From an uncultured Collinsella sp. (GTDB taxonomy: Bacteria; Actinomycetota; Coriobacteriia; Coriobacteriales; Coriobacteriaceae): 63,831 nucleotides of DNA. The DNA lies in contig UQIW01000017.1 of assembly GCA_900541235.1 (NCBI GenBank), positions 1-63,831 of the forward strand. The letters run 5' to 3'. Positions 60,633 through 63,831 of this stretch are shown piece after piece; position 1 is the first letter of the stretch; each line of letters starts with the position of its first letter. Under the pieces are notes generated by a model, which worked only from the letters and a program-made list of their open reading frames with translations, was not told the origin of the DNA and ran no database searches. The position numbers were made by a program, and so were the translations under genes.

Positions 60633-61609
60633 TGGCTAATATGGATGGCGTCAGCCACGTCGCCATGACGGCCACCATCGTCATGGCGACGTACAACGGC
60701 AGACAGTTCCTTCGGGAGCAGCTTGACTCGATTGTTTCGCAGGTGCGACAGGCCGACGAGGTGGTGATCGTCGACGACTGTTCGAGCGACGGCACGCCGG
60801 AATACATCGATGCGTACATTAATGAGCATGGCCTGAAGGACACATGGAGGATCTATCGCAACAAGAAGAACCTCGGGTTCGTTGGCAACTACCTCAAGGG
60901 GTGCTCGCTCGCGACGGGTGACGTCATCTTCTTCTCCGACCAAGACGACGTTTGGGCGTATGGCAAGATTTCTGAGATGATGGCCGTGTTCGAGAGGCAC
61001 GAGGAAGCGCTCGTCGTGTCGTGCGACACGACGATCATCGACCAGGACGACAGACCTGACAACACATTCCAGACCTCGCTCAGGCGCACGGAGGAGGGGG
61101 TATGGAAGGTTGACTTCGACCAGCAGGTCTCATCTATGCTCAGTAGCGGCCTAACGCTTGGCGTGAAGCGCTCCTTTATGGAAGAGATGACTCCCATCAT
61201 CGAGCGCGAAAACCTCGTATACGATTCGCCGCTCGGGCTCTTCGCGGCAGCCAAGGGCGGATTCTACCGCATCGGCGGAAAGGCACTTGTCCTGCACAGG
61301 GTTCACAGGAGCAACGCGTCCACGCCCACCTATTCTCTTAAGTCGAGACTGTCAAACCCCGAACAGCACATTAAAGGTAGAAGGCATCAGCTCAAGCATA
61401 TCAAGGCGTGTAGAAAGTACTGCGCCAACGAGCTGGATTCCGGTACGCTCGATCGACTCGATGAGGAGATTGCGGCACGTGAGATTGCCGTCAAAGCCAT
61501 GGAGGAGCGAAAGCCGCTTCCGCTTATAGCACAATTGATTAAGAAGGGGCCGATGGCCAACGAGAAAATTAGTCTTGTGAACCTCATTGTCGCCCTAAGG
61601 AGACGTTGA
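60632..61609 (+). CDS. Glycosyltransferase family 2
   Basis: A 325-residue GT-A enzyme. The core starts TATIVMATYNGRQFLREQLD and has VIVDDCSSDGTPEY, the metal-binding DQDDVW, and a basic C-terminal region of helices. It resembles rhamnosyl/galactosyl transferases of O-antigen clusters. The ATG at 60632 overlaps the restored stop of the acyltransferase (TGATG); ATG codons at 60644 and 60665 are alternatives. With the frameshift upstream, ribosomes would stop at 60495, and coupling to this start would be lost. Confidence 0.9.
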   Translation: MANMDGVSHVAMTATIVMATYNGRQFLREQLDSIVSQVRQADEVVIVDDCSSDGTPEYIDAYINEHGLKDTWRIYRNKKNLGFVGNYLKGCSLATGDVIFFSDQDDVWAYGKISEMMAVFERHEEALVVSCDTTIIDQDDRPDNTFQTSLRRTEEGVWKVDFDQQVSSMLSSGLTLGVKRSFMEEMTPIIERENLVYDSPLGLFAAAKGGFYRIGGKALVLHRVHRSNASTPTYSLKSRLSNPEQHIKGRRHQLKHIKACRKYCANELDSGTLDRLDEEIAAREIAVKAMEERKPLPLIAQLIKKGPMANEKISLVNLIVALRRR

Positions 61610-62463
61610 TGAAGGGCATTGCGGCCTGCATCGTTACTTACAACCCGGAGTTTGCGCGCTTTTCGGAATGTCTGTCCGCTGTAGCTGAACAGGTGGGACA
61701 TGTTTTTGTCGTGGACAACGGCTCAAACGAGACGGGTGGGGTGGAAGCGCTTTGCCGGGAATATGACAATGCAATTTTCGTTCCCCTGGGGGAGAACAAA
61801 GGCATTGCTGCCGCCCTCAACATGGGATGTGCTGCCGCAGTCGAGAAGCGCTGCACCGCCGTATTGACGCTCGACCAGGACTCGGTATGTGAAGATGGCT
61901 TGGTGGAGAAGCTGGCGGCGCATTTGACCAAAGACGTTGGGATTGCGGCACCTTGGATTTCTTACGCGGGCAACGAGGAATATTACGAATTACCGCAAGA
62001 TGGGCCCTACGAGGTCGAATGGACGATAACTAGCGCGTCGTTGACGAGCCTTGACGCCTGGAGGAAGATCGGCGGTTTCGACGAGACATTGTTCATCGAC
62101 AGCGTTGATCGCGATTTCTGCATTCGACTTCGTAGAGCCGGCTATCGCGTGGTCATTGACCCTGCGACTTCGCTGTCCCATGAACTTGGAGACATGCGGT
62201 GCGTCCGGATTCTCGGCAAGGTAATTCACATCACCAACCACAGCAGTTTTCGCAAGTACTACATAGCCAGAAACAAGATTCTATTGGCGAAGAAGGGTGA
62301 AATTAGCAGCGCAGAGTGCATGCGAGAAATATCGCAGGAATTCTTCAAGGCTCTTTTGCTAGAAGACAATAAGGCTTCAAAGATATCGAGGCTTATGCAT
62401 GGAATTGTCGATGGCTTGCAGAGCCGTATAGGAACGCCGAAAACGGGAGTATCTTCAAAATGA
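61609..62463 (+). CDS. Glycosyltransferase family 2, rhamnosyltransferase-like
   Basis: A 284-residue GT-A enzyme: ACIVTYNPEFARFSECLSAV, VVDNGSNETGGV, GENKGIAAALNMGC, the DxD equivalent LTLDQDSVCEDGLV and DETLFIDSVDRDFCIRLRRAGY. This layout is typical of RfbN/WbbL-like rhamnosyltransferases; donor is not certain. ATG at 61609 follows AAGGAGA and overlaps the preceding stop. Confidence 0.92.
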   Translation: MKGIAACIVTYNPEFARFSECLSAVAEQVGHVFVVDNGSNETGGVEALCREYDNAIFVPLGENKGIAAALNMGCAAAVEKRCTAVLTLDQDSVCEDGLVEKLAAHLTKDVGIAAPWISYAGNEEYYELPQDGPYEVEWTITSASLTSLDAWRKIGGFDETLFIDSVDRDFCIRLRRAGYRVVIDPATSLSHELGDMRCVRILGKVIHITNHSSFRKYYIARNKILLAKKGEISSAECMREISQEFFKALLLEDNKASKISRLMHGIVDGLQSRIGTPKTGVSSK

Positions 62464-63524
62464 TTCTTGTTGCTGGCCTCCTTGTTCTTGATTTAACGGC
62501 ATTGGTGTTCCAGAAGAGCAAAGTGCCCTTCCTCGCCCTTTTGATTTTTCTTTGGTTTGTATTCGTTTTCAGCAATGGACTGGCTGACGATTTTAACTAC
62601 AGCCTGCATTTGATGAACCCGACTTTAGCGCAGGACAAGGGAATTGGTTACAGTCTGTTAATCAGGTTCTTATCGGATTGCGGCGCGACGCTATTTCAGT
62701 TGAAGCTGCTCGTCGGAACTTTCTATCTAGTCTCTATTGGTTTATGCGGCTGGAATTTGACGAAGAGGCCAGGTTTGTTTTTGGCCCTGTATTCGATTTT
62801 CCCTTTTTGCATGGATGCAGTGCAGCTTAGGTTTTCACTGGCCATCTCATTTGTTCTGATTGGATATCTCTATGTATCAAAGGCCAAAGGTGGTCTAAAG
62901 AAAAAAGCGGCTGTTTTCTTTTTTGCATGTTTAATTGGTTTCAGCTTCCATGCGGCTGTTCTCTTCTTTGCATTGCTGCTATTTGCCAAAGAGCTATCGC
63001 ATCGTGACGCTCGAAAGTTGTGCCTTCTTGTTTTTCTTGGCCTGATTGTGGTGACACGAACAAGTTTGCTGACTCAAATCGTCACTCTTCTGGGCGTCTC
63101 CGCACGACTAAATATGGGTGGCGGCGTTGACGGCTCTGGATTTGCAAATGTTATTCGTCTGGCTGTTCCTTCTCTTGCTTGGATGGCGTTTGGCCTCTAT
63201 TTGAAAAAGACCAGGGGAGATTCGGATGCCGTCCGGGTGATTCTAAATGCGAACCTGTTTTGTCTCGCATTGATTCCCCTCGTTGGCGTTGCATCCGACA
63301 TCTACCGCATAGAGACTTCGCAATTTTTAATTTATTACCTTGTTGCGGTCAACACGGTTGGCTGCGCCGGGGGTAGCAACATCCGAAAAGAGCAGGCTGA
63401 CTTGTTTGGCGTTGCTTGTCTTTTGGGCATTGCCCTCATGGGCGTCACATTGTTGGTCTTGATGAGCATGAACCTTAACACGGTGTTGGTTCCGCTCCTT
63501 ACCAACAATTCAATATTGGTTTAA
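62460..63524 (+). CDS. EpsG/Wzy-like polysaccharide polymerase
   Basis: A 354-residue membrane protein with about ten hydrophobic segments. The stretch FPFCMDAVQLRFSLAISFVL and the preceding layout match EpsG-type polymerases, which join repeat units outside the membrane. The start overlaps the glycosyltransferase (ATGA). No Wzx flippase is seen before the window ends, so the cluster continues to the right or the flippase is elsewhere. Confidence 0.82.
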   Translation: MILVAGLLVLDLTALVFQKSKVPFLALLIFLWFVFVFSNGLADDFNYSLHLMNPTLAQDKGIGYSLLIRFLSDCGATLFQLKLLVGTFYLVSIGLCGWNLTKRPGLFLALYSIFPFCMDAVQLRFSLAISFVLIGYLYVSKAKGGLKKKAAVFFFACLIGFSFHAAVLFFALLLFAKELSHRDARKLCLLVFLGLIVVTRTSLLTQIVTLLGVSARLNMGGGVDGSGFANVIRLAVPSLAWMAFGLYLKKTRGDSDAVRVILNANLFCLALIPLVGVASDIYRIETSQFLIYYLVAVNTVGCAGGSNIRKEQADLFGVACLLGIALMGVTLLVLMSMNLNTVLVPLLTNNSILV

Positions 63525-63542
63525 TAAAACTTAGGGCTTCAT

Positions 63543-63779
63543 ATGTTAGGAATCCGAACGAAAATTAGGCATGTATCCGCTTCTTTGAAGTGGGCCAAAG
63601 CCAATGGGCACAATAGAACACAACTCGGGCGTTGGGTAATCGGGCTCGACAATGTCAAAATTGGCGATTACTCCTACGGGGAAATCAACGTTCTTACGGC
63701 GTCCAAGCAACCCAAGCTCGCCATAGGCGAATTATGCTCGATTGCGCCAAATGTGATCGCGTCGAAAATGTTGGTGTAA
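63543..63779 (+). pseudogene. Truncated CatB/XAT-type acetyltransferase
   Basis: 78 codons matching the N-terminal part of xenobiotic/CatB-like acetyltransferases: a basic helix (RTKIRHVSASLKWAK), LGRWVIGLDNVKIGDYSYG, and LAIGELCSIAPNV, the beginning of the left-handed helix. The family normally continues for 120 or more residues, with the acetyl-CoA and active-site histidine region. Here the frame stops at 63777-63779 just after SIAPNVIASK. The following 52 bases do not restore it in any frame I can read, suggesting an insertion or deletion at this point. Confidence 0.68.
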
Positions 63780-63831
63780 GGGTGACGCCCTAGCGCCCGT
63801 TTAACGAAGAACGGCCTTCGTCCTAGAATCT
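63780..63831. other. Right-edge sequence beyond the truncated acetyltransferase
   Basis: Begins GGGTGACGCCCTAGCGCCC and continues past the window. It contains GGGTGACGCCC-like short inverted symmetry and ACGGCCTTCGT. It could be the terminal repeat of an insertion sequence, but too little is present to name it. Confidence 0.25.

Overview
The window looks like chromosome of a Coriobacteriia member, most likely Collinsella or a close relative. The evidence is high GC, actinobacterial-type housekeeping genes, a GlgC plus GlgD glycogen locus and a fused GH13-GH77 enzyme. This is inference from gene content; no database search was run.

Region 1 (about 0.06-5.8 kb, minus strand): a transport module made of a tetrapyrrole/metal-chelate ABC transporter (ATPase with an extra C-terminal domain, FecCD-type permease, substrate-binding lipoprotein with an extra N-terminal domain), a second small lipoprotein related to that extra domain, and a Tat-exported CbiK-type cobaltochelatase lipoprotein. 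A cobalamin riboswitch lies in the leader of the chelatase gene.

Region 2 (6.0-21.8 kb, plus strand): a tightly packed, almost entirely overlapping anaerobic cobalamin operon: cbiF, cbiD, a deleted cbiL, cbiG, cbiH, cbiET, cbiA, cobT, cobU, cobS, a CobU-like/CobC fusion, cbiB, cobD, cbiP, cobO, cbiC, cbiJ. The cbiL gene keeps its first codons and its C-terminal third but has lost the catalytic middle in frame. The very GC-rich block ends at an IS21-type transposase scrap and a palindromic repeat.

Region 3 (22.0-38.7 kb): core genes. On the minus strand are a MacA/ATPase/MacB export system, an L,D-transpeptidase, L-serine ammonia-lyase and metK. On the plus strand are gltX, priA, def, fmt and rsmB. 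A zinc-ribbon FmdB protein follows on the minus strand. Several long perfect inverted repeats, and a second copy of the palindromic repeat, sit in the gaps.

Region 4 (38.7-51.9 kb, minus strand): a glycogen locus read glgB-glgP-glgC-glgD-glgA and then a GH13-GH77 fusion. Glycogen synthase has a tail of about 300 residues, and branching enzyme a tail of about 75, both rich in Ala, Lys and Thr and resembling histone H1. A shared control region with repeated GGTAAAAC motifs separates glgB from a divergent HAD phosphatase gene, which is followed by thiamine diphosphokinase.

Region 5 (53.6-63.8 kb, plus strand): tRNA-Ala(GGC), then a long hairpin-rich leader, a NusG-family (LoaP/RfaH-like) antiterminator gene, and a surface-polysaccharide cluster: membrane sugar dehydratase, aminotransferase, initiating sugar transferase, three glycosyltransferases, a frameshifted acyltransferase, an EpsG-like polymerase and a truncated acetyltransferase at the right edge.
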